64,000 nt of DNA from DATKZS01 sp035527835 [NCBI: bacterium] (lineage in GTDB: Bacteria > RBG-13-61-14), in the NCBI GenBank assembly GCA_035527835.1, contig DATKZS010000093.1, positions 31,516-95,515 on the forward strand, in the 5' to 3' direction. Of this stretch, positions 9,721-17,691 are shown in pieces. The first letter of the stretch is position 1. Each line of letters begins with the position of its first letter. Under the pieces are notes generated by a model. It ran no database searches. It worked only from the letters and a program-made list of their open reading frames with translations, and had not been told where the DNA came from. Position numbers and translations under genes: made by a program.

Positions 9721-11631
9721 ATGCCCATGCCGTTAAGTGAGATGGAACGCCAGATCATCAAGGAGAAGCTCGACGGCTGGCTCTTGATCATCGCCGGCGC
9801 CTTCCTCTTGCTCCTCATCCGCTTCTGGGTCCTTCAGGTGGTAAAGAATGAGCTCTACTCCAGCATCGCGAAAAACAACCAGATCCGACAGATCACGGTC
9901 CCGCCCATGCGCGGCAACATCTATGACCGCAACGGCTTCATGCTCGCCGATTGGGAGCAGAGCTTCAACGTGTTGGTGACCCCCGCCGACATCAATGACG
10001 ACGCCCTGAACATGCTGGCGAACATCCTGTCCACCACCCCCGAGGCCATCAAGGAGCGGATGGAAGAGAACCGGTCATGGTCGCCCTTCATCCCGGTGCA
10101 GGCCGCCGAGGACATCACCTGGGACCAGTTCGCCAAGGTGGAGGAGAACCGACTGGCAATGCCCGGAGTGGACACCGAGCTTCGACCCGTCCGAAAATAT
10201 TATCCCGAATCAATCTACGTCTCCCACCTCATCGGATACATGGGCGAAATAACCCGCGACATGATGAACGACCCACGGTTCGCGGACTACCGAATGGGAG
10301 ACCGGCTCGGAGTCTCCGGCCTCGAACGCGCCCTCGAGCTCACCCTGCGCGGACGACCCGGCCTCACCTCCAAGCTCGTGGACGCCAAGGGACGAGAGAT
10401 CAGCGCCGACAACAACCTCCAGGACATGCGCGGCCGACTCGACTACACCGAGAAGCTGCGCGAACTCGAAGCAATGGCCCGCCCGGTCGAGCCCGGAAAG
10501 TCCGTGGTCCTCACCATTGACATCGGCCTCCAGAAGATAGCCTCCGACGCCATGGGCGGGAACATCGGGAGCGTCGTGATCATGGACGTGAAGAACGGCG
10601 AGCTCCTGGCCCTGCTCAGCAAGCCCGCCTTCAACCCTTCCCTCTTCGTGAAGGGCATCGGGATCGAGGCCTGGAAACAAATGCGCGATGACCCGGACCA
10701 CCCGCTGCTCAACCGGGCGATAACCAGCGCCTACCCGCCCGGCTCAATCTTCAAGATCGTGATGGCGGCCGGAGGACTCGACGACGGATTCATCAAGCCG
10801 GGAACCCGCCAGGAGTGCACCGGCCTTTACACGCTCGCCAACCAGAACTTCCGCTGCTGGAACCGGACCGGACATGGAAACATCGCCGTGGAGCAGGCCA
10901 TCATCCAATCCTGTGACGTGTTCTTCTACAAGCTGGGCGAGAAAATGGGAGTATGGGAGATCGCCAAGTGGGCCCGGCGCTTCGGCCTCGGCAGCCCCAT
11001 CCATATCGGGCTCGACCAGGAAAAAGCCGGCCTGGTGCCCGACCCCGATTGGAAACAAAGGGTCCGCCACCGACAGTGGTATCCGGGAGAGACCATCCTC
11101 ATCTCCATCGGACAGGGCTACATGCTGGTAACGCCCCTCCAGGCCGTGCTCATGCCCGCCGCCGTGGCCAACAACGGGACCCTCTTGCGGCCCCAGCTCA
11201 TCCACCACCTTGAAGACGCCGGCAGAAAACCCCTCACCAAGTTCGAGCCCCGGGTCATGGCCCGGGGACTCATCAGCCAGCCGACCCTGAAAATCCTGCG
11301 CGAGGGCATGGACGGAGTAGTGAACGCCCCGGACGGCACCGCCCGAAACTACGTGCGCAGTGATGTGATCAGGATCGCGGGAAAGACCGGGACCTCCGAG
11401 GTCAGCAAACGCTACCAGGGAAGGCCGCTCGAGGAAACGCCGGTCAAGTACCGGGACCACGCCTGGTTCATTGCTTACGCCCCCGCCGACGATCCGAAGA
11501 TCGCCATCGTGGTCATGGTCGAGCACGGCGGGTCCGGGGGCGCCGCCGCGGGGTCCGTCGCCAGGAAAATTCTGGAGGAATATTTTTCCGCCAACACCGC
11601 CATGACCGTTCTCGGACCGCCCGGCGGATAA
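9721..11631 (+). CDS. mrdA: Penicillin-binding protein 2, elongasome transpeptidase
   Basis: 636 residues with one N-terminal membrane anchor (WLLIIAGAFLLLLIRFWVL), a PBP dimerisation domain (ITVPPMRGNIYDRNGFMLA) and a transpeptidase domain. The active-site SxxK is at Ser342-Lys345 in PPGSIFK. The second motif is SCD, as usual for PBP2 rather than SxN, and the third is KTGT at residue 555. It cross-links lateral-wall peptidoglycan and follows mreD by 14 nt. The glycosyltransferase partner rodA, often next in such operons, is absent; a converging gene lies 5 nt beyond the stop with no obvious terminator between. Confidence 0.95.
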   Translation: MPMPLSEMERQIIKEKLDGWLLIIAGAFLLLLIRFWVLQVVKNELYSSIAKNNQIRQITVPPMRGNIYDRNGFMLADWEQSFNVLVTPADINDDALNMLANILSTTPEAIKERMEENRSWSPFIPVQAAEDITWDQFAKVEENRLAMPGVDTELRPVRKYYPESIYVSHLIGYMGEITRDMMNDPRFADYRMGDRLGVSGLERALELTLRGRPGLTSKLVDAKGREISADNNLQDMRGRLDYTEKLRELEAMARPVEPGKSVVLTIDIGLQKIASDAMGGNIGSVVIMDVKNGELLALLSKPAFNPSLFVKGIGIEAWKQMRDDPDHPLLNRAITSAYPPGSIFKIVMAAGGLDDGFIKPGTRQECTGLYTLANQNFRCWNRTGHGNIAVEQAIIQSCDVFFYKLGEKMGVWEIAKWARRFGLGSPIHIGLDQEKAGLVPDPDWKQRVRHRQWYPGETILISIGQGYMLVTPLQAVLMPAAVANNGTLLRPQLIHHLEDAGRKPLTKFEPRVMARGLISQPTLKILREGMDGVVNAPDGTARNYVRSDVIRIAGKTGTSEVSKRYQGRPLEETPVKYRDHAWFIAYAPADDPKIAIVVMVEHGGSGGAAAGSVARKILEEYFSANTAMTVLGPPGG

Positions 11632-11636
11632 GGGGC

Positions 11637-12806
11637 TCACATCTTCTTGCGCTCCGGGAGCTTGGGCAGCGTCCCCGGCGATAACGCGCCCTGGATCATC
11701 AGCGCCAGGAACCACGCCGACAGAGAGGCCGGAAAATATGTGAATACCGGATCAATGGTACCGTAAAACATCCAGACCACCACCGCCCACGCAATTTCCA
11801 TGGCCGGAAGCGCCGCCCACCACCCCAGACGCAGCCAGATCAGGAACACCATGAAAAAATGCACGGCCAGCAGGAAATTGGTGCCCGCCAGGTGAAAATA
11901 GAAAAAATCGAAATAGACGTCCACCAGGACCGCGCTGTAGCCGATGATCGCGAATTCTATGGGCACCGGAAGGCCGTCGCCCGACCCGGATTCCTTGACC
12001 GATGACCAGAACATCTCGTAAAAGGCCAGCGCCGTGGCCGTCGCCAGCACGAAGGGCAGGAGCATCATCCGCATCCGATTGGTGGGAAAGTTCGTCTCGC
12101 GGAGCGTCAGGCTAAGGCCCTGCCTGGCGAACGACATCGCGTTCAGCAGCAGGCCGGAGCTGCCGTCGTAGGATGCCATCCCCGCGACCGCTTCGCCCGC
12201 CCCCAGAAAATACATGATGCATTGCGGGTTATCATTCTCATCACGCCACCGATCGCCCCGCAACATCGGGTTCTGAACCGGAATTATCTCCAGGCCTGAT
12301 GCGCCCTCCTTGCCGCCAAGGCTTAAGCCCCCGCGCGGCCTCCCCAAGGCGATGGCATAGGTCTGGTTGGGAGGCCCCAGAAAACCCGTGACGTCCACCA
12401 GCCCGCTGGCGGTCAGATCGCTCGTCCACCGCCCGCTCAACAAGGGCACGCTCCTGGAGAACACCGGCATCCAGAACAGCGTGTAATACGAAGACGAGGA
12501 ACCCGACAGCCGGTATTTACCCTGCTTATCCACCACGTTCTCCCAGAGCTCCGTCCCGCCCGAAACCACACTGACCGGGCCTTCGTAATCAACCTCGATG
12601 CTGACCGTGGACTCCTCGAGATCAGGGTAGAGGCGCTCCAGGTCATATCTGGCCCAATATCCGTTGCGGGAGGGATTGAACAGGCACACGCCTTGGCCCA
12701 GGTTGCCCACGAACACCGCGAGCACCATAAGGAAAGGAGGCGCCACGAGCAGAAACCCGGTTTTTAAAAGGACCTTTTTCCTCTGAGCGGATTTGATCTT
12801 TTCCAT
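11637..12806 (-). CDS. Membrane protein of unknown function
   Basis: 389 residues. There is one N-terminal membrane segment (GFLLVAPPFLMVLAVFVGNLG). A large extracytoplasmic beta-rich region spans about residues 45-245, and at least four C-terminal membrane helices follow (for example LPFVLATATALAFYEMFW). The layout of anchor, periplasmic domain and helix bundle resembles the CreD-like protein encoded divergently at 13091, although no shared motif is evident. It reads toward mrdA. The 284-bp gap before 13091 would carry promoters for both directions; only weak matches were seen there, such as TTGACT at 13021. I do not recognise the family. Confidence 0.6.
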   Translation of the reverse strand: MEKIKSAQRKKVLLKTGFLLVAPPFLMVLAVFVGNLGQGVCLFNPSRNGYWARYDLERLYPDLEESTVSIEVDYEGPVSVVSGGTELWENVVDKQGKYRLSGSSSSYYTLFWMPVFSRSVPLLSGRWTSDLTASGLVDVTGFLGPPNQTYAIALGRPRGGLSLGGKEGASGLEIIPVQNPMLRGDRWRDENDNPQCIMYFLGAGEAVAGMASYDGSSGLLLNAMSFARQGLSLTLRETNFPTNRMRMMLLPFVLATATALAFYEMFWSSVKESGSGDGLPVPIEFAIIGYSAVLVDVYFDFFYFHLAGTNFLLAVHFFMVFLIWLRLGWWAALPAMEIAWAVVVWMFYGTIDPVFTYFPASLSAWFLALMIQGALSPGTLPKLPERKKM

Positions 12807-13090
12807 GCCACCACCTTCGCAATGCGCTCAAAAGCTTATGCAAAACGGACCGCCACCCGCCTGAGTGGTTGCCGCCGGACCACGGTCAAGCGCCATTCTA
12901 CTTGAACCGCTCCCCAAGTCAAATGCTGATGACAAAACCATGCCGGCTCATCCTCGATGCTCTTTACCCTTGCCACAATTTCGCCACATCTTTCCCCGGA
13001 ATCGCCACCTCTTGAACATCTTGACTCCCCGCGCCCCATATATGGTAGCGCCATGATCAAGAGATCGGAGAGAAGAGCAGGAGGTCAAAA

Positions 13091-14542
13091 ATGGTGAAAA
13101 GAATCGTGGCGCTCATCCTGATCCTGGCCTGCACTTCCGTGGCCTGGATGATCCTGTCCGTGAACATGACCTACCGCACCCGGGAGCGGGGCGCAAGCAT
13201 GTCGGACGCGGTCGGCGGCCTCTGGGGCACGGAGCAGCACCAGGTCGCCCCCGCCGTCTGGACCAACTGGGAAACTGAAAAAAGAACGGAGATGAACAAC
13301 GAGGAGAAGCTGGCCGCCACCAAAAAGAAGCTGGAGGAGGAGCAGGTCAAGGCCGAGATGGAGCAGCGACAGCCCCGCAAGCTGGCCATGAGGCCCGAGG
13401 ACTTCATCAAGATCGTCAAGGAAAAGCATGAGCGGATGCTCGGGCTCCAGAAGAGCGACATCAGCGTGGACCTCGCCCTCGACTACCGCAAAAAGGGCCT
13501 GCTCTGGTTCTCGACCTATACCGTGGATTACAAGTCGCAATACGGGATCAAGAACCCGGTGGCCCTGCCTGTGAGGGTGGTCATGGCTTTTCCCTTCCCC
13601 AGCTCCAGCGCCGTTTACGACAACATGGCCATCGAGGCGCCGGGCATCGCCGACCTCGCCTATGATACCGGAGTGGACGAAAGGGGCCAAAGCCGCATGG
13701 TCGCCCGCTTCACCCTGCCCGCCAACGCCTCGCAGCTCATCAACTTCCGCTACAAATCACGCGGAATGAATGAGTGGACCTACCAGTTCGGGAAGAACAT
13801 GGAAATCGTCAAGGACTTCAAGCTCACCATGAGGACTGACTTCGACAATATTGATTTTCCTCGTGAATCCATCAGCCCGGACCGCAAGGAACACGAGACC
13901 TCCGGCGGCTGGACCCTGACCTGGGAAAAGGAATCACTGGTCAGCGCCGTGCAGATCGGCATGGTCATGCCCACCCGCATCAACCCCGGGCCCCTCGCCG
14001 CCGCCATGTGCACGACCGCGCCCGTGTCGCTGCTCTTCTTCTTTTTCATGATCTTCACGCTCCAGGTCATGCGCGGCATCAAGCTGCACCCCATGAATTA
14101 TTTCTTCCTGGCCGCGAGCTTCTTCGCATTCAACATCCTGTTTTCCTACCTGGTGGACCACCTCGACGTCAAGCTCTCGTTCATCATCTCCGCCGCAGTC
14201 TCCTATTTCCTGGTCGTGTCCTATCTGCGGCTCGTGGTCAGCAGCCGCTTCGCCCTGGTGGAGGCCGGGATGTCACAGTTCATTTATCAGATCCTCTTCG
14301 CCTTCGCCCATTTCTTCGAGGGCTACACCGGACTGGCCGTCACCATCGGCGCCATCATCAGCTTGGCCGTGCTCATGCGCATGACCGCGAAAATTGACTG
14401 GGATGAGAGCTTCAAGGACAAGGACTGGGGAGGCATGCCCGGACGCAAAAAGGGAGGCCCCAGGATGGGCGGGACCATTGAGGGCAAGGCCCGTCCCCAG
14501 GCCCAGTCCCCCATCGTTCCTCCTCCGATGGGGGAAGTGTGA
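13091..14542 (+). CDS. CreD-like inner-membrane protein
   Basis: 483 residues with an AGGAGG site 6 nt before the ATG. An N-terminal helix is followed by a charged coiled-coil segment (about 65-100), a periplasmic beta-rich domain (about 120-300) and a cluster of membrane helices (about 310-445). The helix region MRGIKLHPMNYFFLAASFFA and the end of the bundle (MRMTAKIDWDE) closely follow the C-terminal half of E. coli CreD (RIHPxQYLLVG ... TRKVDW). CreD is the main output gene of the CreBC two-component system, which responds to envelope and beta-lactam stress. Here a response regulator and sensor kinase follow 800 nt downstream, strengthening the call. The N-terminal half diverges from CreD. 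Confidence 0.65.
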   Translation: MVKRIVALILILACTSVAWMILSVNMTYRTRERGASMSDAVGGLWGTEQHQVAPAVWTNWETEKRTEMNNEEKLAATKKKLEEEQVKAEMEQRQPRKLAMRPEDFIKIVKEKHERMLGLQKSDISVDLALDYRKKGLLWFSTYTVDYKSQYGIKNPVALPVRVVMAFPFPSSSAVYDNMAIEAPGIADLAYDTGVDERGQSRMVARFTLPANASQLINFRYKSRGMNEWTYQFGKNMEIVKDFKLTMRTDFDNIDFPRESISPDRKEHETSGGWTLTWEKESLVSAVQIGMVMPTRINPGPLAAAMCTTAPVSLLFFFFMIFTLQVMRGIKLHPMNYFFLAASFFAFNILFSYLVDHLDVKLSFIISAAVSYFLVVSYLRLVVSSRFALVEAGMSQFIYQILFAFAHFFEGYTGLAVTIGAIISLAVLMRMTAKIDWDESFKDKDWGGMPGRKKGGPRMGGTIEGKARPQAQSPIVPPPMGEV

Positions 14543-15204
14543 TGCACGTCCGCACCATGTCGCGCCGCATCGCGCTCGCCGCGGGGGGCCTGACCCTGGC
14601 CGCGGCGCCGGGGCCGTTTCAGGCCCTCCGCGACGCCCTCCGCGCCATCTCCAGAGGCGTGATCCCCTCGGCCTCCATCCAGCCCGGCGGCATTATCGTG
14701 CACCACTCCGCCACCGGGCCCGACCAGCTTTGCCATGCCACCGCCGCCGCCTTCGAAGAGGAGCACAAGCTAAGGGGCATGGCAGTGTGGTACCGGGGCA
14801 GGATCCATCACATCGCTTATCATTACGTGATCCTGCCCGACGGGACCATCGAGCCCGGCCGCCCCGAGCTCTGCCGCGGCGCGCACACCAAATCCTCGCG
14901 CTTCAACCGCTGGCTCGGCATCTGCGTGGTCGGGTACTTCGACCCCAGGTGGGCCGACAAGAAATACCACCGGCCCACGCCCAAGCAGATGCAGGCCCTC
15001 GCCAACCTGACCGGCGAGCTCATGCAAAAGTACCGGTTCGACGCAACCAAAATCCTTCCCCATCGCGCCGTCAACGTCACCGAGTGCCCCGGAAAATCGT
15101 TCCCGCTTTCCGAGTACCTTTCCCTGGCCAGGACCCCGTCCTCCCCCGTGTCCAGGCCCCAGGCCTCAAGCCTCAAGCCACAAGCCTCTCGACAAGCAGG
15201 GTAG
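14542..15204 (+). CDS. N-acetylmuramoyl-L-alanine amidase (Amidase_2/PGRP type), exported
   Basis: 220 residues. ATG 14542 overlaps the creD-like stop codon (TGATG); a GTG three bases earlier is possible. The N-terminus MSRRIALAAGGLTLAAAP looks like a Tat-type signal. The catalytic domain spans about residues 45-195. It shows the zinc-ligand signature IIVHHSAT near its start and HRAVNVTECPG near its end, which together give the His, His and Cys ligands expected of amidases that cleave the stem peptide from muramic acid. After about residue 200 the tail (SRPQASSLKPQAS) is encoded by a short direct repeat and is probably not part of the fold. It lies between the CreD-like gene and a two-component system, suggesting a wall-remodelling or wall-sensing role. 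Confidence 0.85.
   Translation: MHVRTMSRRIALAAGGLTLAAAPGPFQALRDALRAISRGVIPSASIQPGGIIVHHSATGPDQLCHATAAAFEEEHKLRGMAVWYRGRIHHIAYHYVILPDGTIEPGRPELCRGAHTKSSRFNRWLGICVVGYFDPRWADKKYHRPTPKQMQALANLTGELMQKYRFDATKILPHRAVNVTECPGKSFPLSEYLSLARTPSSPVSRPQASSLKPQASRQAG
15152..15190 (+). repeat. Short direct repeat (CAAGCC units) forming the amidase 3' end
   Basis: CAGGCC, CTCAAGCC and ACAAGCC units follow each other four to five times across the last codons of the amidase gene and supply its final 10-15 residues. Confidence 0.5.
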
Positions 15205-15268
15205 GGGGAGCAGGATGAATTCCCCGCGCCAATTTCCGGGATCCAGCGGTTTTTGCTACGATGAGGAT

Positions 15269-15326
15269 GGTGGAGGGGACACTCTTGTCCCCTCTGTCTG
15301 GGCCGACAGGAGTGTCGGCCCCACCT
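15269..15326. repeat. Pair of REP-like hairpins, CA-YTCY-TG family, copy 2
   Basis: The first hairpin is GAGGGGACA (15273-15281), loop CTCT, then TGTCCCCTC. The second is GGGCCGACA (15300-15308), loop GGAG, then TGTCGGCCC. They lie in opposite orientation just before the response regulator; flanking GGTGG and CCACC also pair. The open frame through this region is therefore not coding. Confidence 0.7.
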
Positions 15327-15355
15327 CCAAAACCGCACGGCGAGGTAAAACCAAG

Positions 15356-16045
15356 ATGACGCAAACCATACTGGTGATAGACGATGATCCGCACATCCGG
15401 GAGATCGTGGAGTACGCACTGACCAAGGCCGGCTACAAGGTGGCGCTGGCCCCGGACGGCAAGGCCGGCATCAAGGCCTTCCAGGCCCGCCGGCCCGACC
15501 TCGTGGTCCTCGACATCCTCATGCCCGAGATGGAGGGAACCGAGGTCTGCAAGATAATCCGCGCCGACTCCGACGTGCCCATCGTCTTCCTCACCTCGGT
15601 GGACGACGAGGTGGACCGCATCATCGGCCTCGAAATGGGAGGCGACGACTACATCACCAAGCCCTTCAGCCCGCGCGAGCTCACCGCCCGGATCAAGGCC
15701 GTGCTCCGCCGTTCCGCGAAACCTTCCCCCGGGCGCGACAAGGCGCCCGAGAACCTGGTCCACGGTCCGCTCCGCCTTGACCTCGACCGCTTCAAGGCAT
15801 TCTGGAACGAGGTCGAGGTCGCGCTCACCGTCACCGAGTTCCGCGTGCTCCAGGCCCTGCTCGCCTATCCCGGAAAGGTGTACTCAAGGGACGAGCTCAT
15901 GGACCGGGCCTATGCCGACGGAGTCATCGTCACCGACCGCACCATAGACAGCCACATCAAACGCATCCGGAAAAAATTCGAGCCCACCGGATGGAACCCC
16001 ATCGAGACCGTCCACGGACTCGGATACAGGATGGCGGAGAATTAA
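15356..16045 (+). CDS. OmpR/CreB-family response regulator
   Basis: 229 residues. The receiver domain (1-115) has acidic residues DDD at 9-11, phospho-acceptor Asp53 (VVLDILMP) and Lys102 (ITKPFSP). A winged-helix DNA-binding domain follows, with the typical LTVTEFRVLQALLAYPGKVY and TVDSHIKRIRKK-like region (here TIDSHIKRIRKKF). The frame is open from 15215, but ATG 15356 begins exactly at the receiver domain and the upstream part is hairpin repeat. The kinase starts 1 nt after its stop codon. Confidence 0.92.
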   Translation: MTQTILVIDDDPHIREIVEYALTKAGYKVALAPDGKAGIKAFQARRPDLVVLDILMPEMEGTEVCKIIRADSDVPIVFLTSVDDEVDRIIGLEMGGDDYITKPFSPRELTARIKAVLRRSAKPSPGRDKAPENLVHGPLRLDLDRFKAFWNEVEVALTVTEFRVLQALLAYPGKVYSRDELMDRAYADGVIVTDRTIDSHIKRIRKKFEPTGWNPIETVHGLGYRMAEN

Positions 16046-16046
16046 C

Positions 16047-17651
16047 ATGCGCTGGACCTGGATCAAAAGGGCATATTCCCTCCGGGCGCTCGTCATCACC
16101 ATCAACCTCGCGGTCCTGGCCCTGCCCATTATCGGGATAGCGTCGCTGCGCATCTTCGAGAACGTGCTCCACCGACAGACCGAGGTCAAGCTCATCGCCG
16201 AGGGAGCATACGTCCAGGCCCTCTACATAGCCGCCCTCTCCGCCGCCGTCGGAAACGGGGACATGACCGACCCGAACCTCGCCCATCTCCTCGATAACCC
16301 GCCGCCGCTGGTGGACGACTTTTACCGGCCCCAGTTCCCCCAGATTGATCTCACCCGCGACAAGATTCTTGCCGCCGGCCCGGACGGCCTCACGCCGGAA
16401 ACCCTGGTCAATCCCGCCGCCCTCGAAGCCGGCGCCGTGATCCAGCCCATCCTCCGCGAGGTCCTGCGCTACAACCTCTCCGGAGTCATCGTCCTCGACG
16501 ACAACGGCGTGGTCGTGGCCAGCACCGGCGGCATGATCGGCCAGAGCCTCACTAACCGCCATGAGGTCCGGCAGGCCCTCGCCGGACATTACTGCTCCGT
16601 GCTCCGCGAGCGCGAGCTCGGGCCACGCTCCGAGCTCGGCTCCATCAGCCGCGCCTCCCGCGTCCGCGTTTACGTGGCCATCCCCATCCTCTACCAGGAC
16701 AAGTACCTGGCCGGGGTCGTCTATCTCCACCGCACCAGCCTGACTTTTTTGCGCGACCTCTGGGAGCGCCGCTTCGCCACCGCCCTCATCATCGTCGTCG
16801 TCATCACCATCGCCATCAGCCTCCTCCTCGCAAGCCTCGTCACCCGCCCGCTCAACACCATGATCACCCAGGCCCAGCGCATCGCCGCCGGAGAGTCCGG
16901 GGTCTCGCTCAAGGCCGGAAAGATCGCGCCGGTCGAGGCCCACGAGCTCTCCCAGGCCCTCTCCGAGATGCTCACCGAGCTCAAGCGCCGCTACAACTAT
17001 GTCGAGGAGTTCACTAAAAACGTCTCCCACGAGTTCAAGACGCCGCTTGCCGGCATCCAGGGCGCCATCGAGCTCCTGCGCGACGGATGGCCGGACATGA
17101 GCGAGGCCGACCGGGCCCGCTTCCTCACCATGATTGACACCGAGGTCAAGCGCATGGAGCGATTGGTCAAGAGGCTCATCGCGCTGACCAGGATCGAGCT
17201 CGCCCAGCCCGCCGACGCATCCACCGACATCGCCGACCTCCTCGAACACATGGCCCGGCGTTACATGGAGGCCGGGCAGACCATCACCTTAGTGAAAAAG
17301 TCCGACGCCGCCCCCGCGCGCATCGCCGCCGACATGGCCGAGACGCTCTTCACCAATCTCATTGACAACGCGCTCACCCACGGCAAGGGCGCGCCGGTGA
17401 CCGTCGAGCTGTCCGCCGGGCCCGTGGTCGAGGTCAAGGACGCCGGCCCGGGCATATCGCCCGCCAACCTGCTCCGCATCTTCGACCGCTTCTTCACCAC
17501 CGCCCGCGACGCCGGCGGCACCGGTCTGGGACTCGCCATGGTCAAAGCGATCTGCGAGGCCAATGGCGCCGAAATAAACGTGCATTCGGACGAACAGGGG
17601 ACCGTGTTCAAGGTGGCCTTCAAGCCAATGGCCGGGGGCCAGAAACACTAA
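16047..17651 (+). CDS. Membrane sensor histidine kinase
   Basis: 534 residues. An N-terminal helix (LVITINLAVLALPIIGIASL) is followed by a periplasmic sensor region of about 210 residues containing a CHASE/Cache-like segment (VIVLDDNGVVVAST). A second helix near residue 250, a HAMP domain and the catalytic core come next. The phospho-acceptor is His328 (FTKNVSHEFKTPLAGIQG). N-box NLIDNALTHGKG, G1 VKDAGPGIS and G2 GGTGLGLAMVKAI are intact. It pairs with the regulator before it. With the CreD-like gene upstream and wall genes downstream, a CreC-like role in sensing peptidoglycan damage is inferred, not shown. Confidence 0.92.
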   Translation: MRWTWIKRAYSLRALVITINLAVLALPIIGIASLRIFENVLHRQTEVKLIAEGAYVQALYIAALSAAVGNGDMTDPNLAHLLDNPPPLVDDFYRPQFPQIDLTRDKILAAGPDGLTPETLVNPAALEAGAVIQPILREVLRYNLSGVIVLDDNGVVVASTGGMIGQSLTNRHEVRQALAGHYCSVLRERELGPRSELGSISRASRVRVYVAIPILYQDKYLAGVVYLHRTSLTFLRDLWERRFATALIIVVVITIAISLLLASLVTRPLNTMITQAQRIAAGESGVSLKAGKIAPVEAHELSQALSEMLTELKRRYNYVEEFTKNVSHEFKTPLAGIQGAIELLRDGWPDMSEADRARFLTMIDTEVKRMERLVKRLIALTRIELAQPADASTDIADLLEHMARRYMEAGQTITLVKKSDAAPARIAADMAETLFTNLIDNALTHGKGAPVTVELSAGPVVEVKDAGPGISPANLLRIFDRFFTTARDAGGTGLGLAMVKAICEANGAEINVHSDEQGTVFKVAFKPMAGGQKH

Positions 17652-17691
17652 ACCGTAAAACAATCAGGTGAAAACGGGAAGGAGGATTGTC

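Noticed and set aside
13021-13047. Promoter TTGACT plus TATGGT before the CreD-like gene
   Set aside because: The spacing is only about 14 nt and the second box is weak; it could not be supported as a feature.
12807-13090. Small RNA or tRNA gene in the divergent gap
   Set aside because: No cloverleaf, conserved RNA motif or terminator was seen.
15215-15355. Upstream extension of the response regulator frame
   Set aside because: It runs through a pair of hairpin repeats, and the receiver domain begins exactly at ATG 15356.
15957-17249. 430-codon frame antisense to the histidine kinase
   Set aside because: The translation is Gly/Asp/Val-rich low complexity, opposite a kinase with all catalytic motifs. 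Similar antisense frames (for example at 23889-25385 and 48643-50295) were rejected for the same reason.
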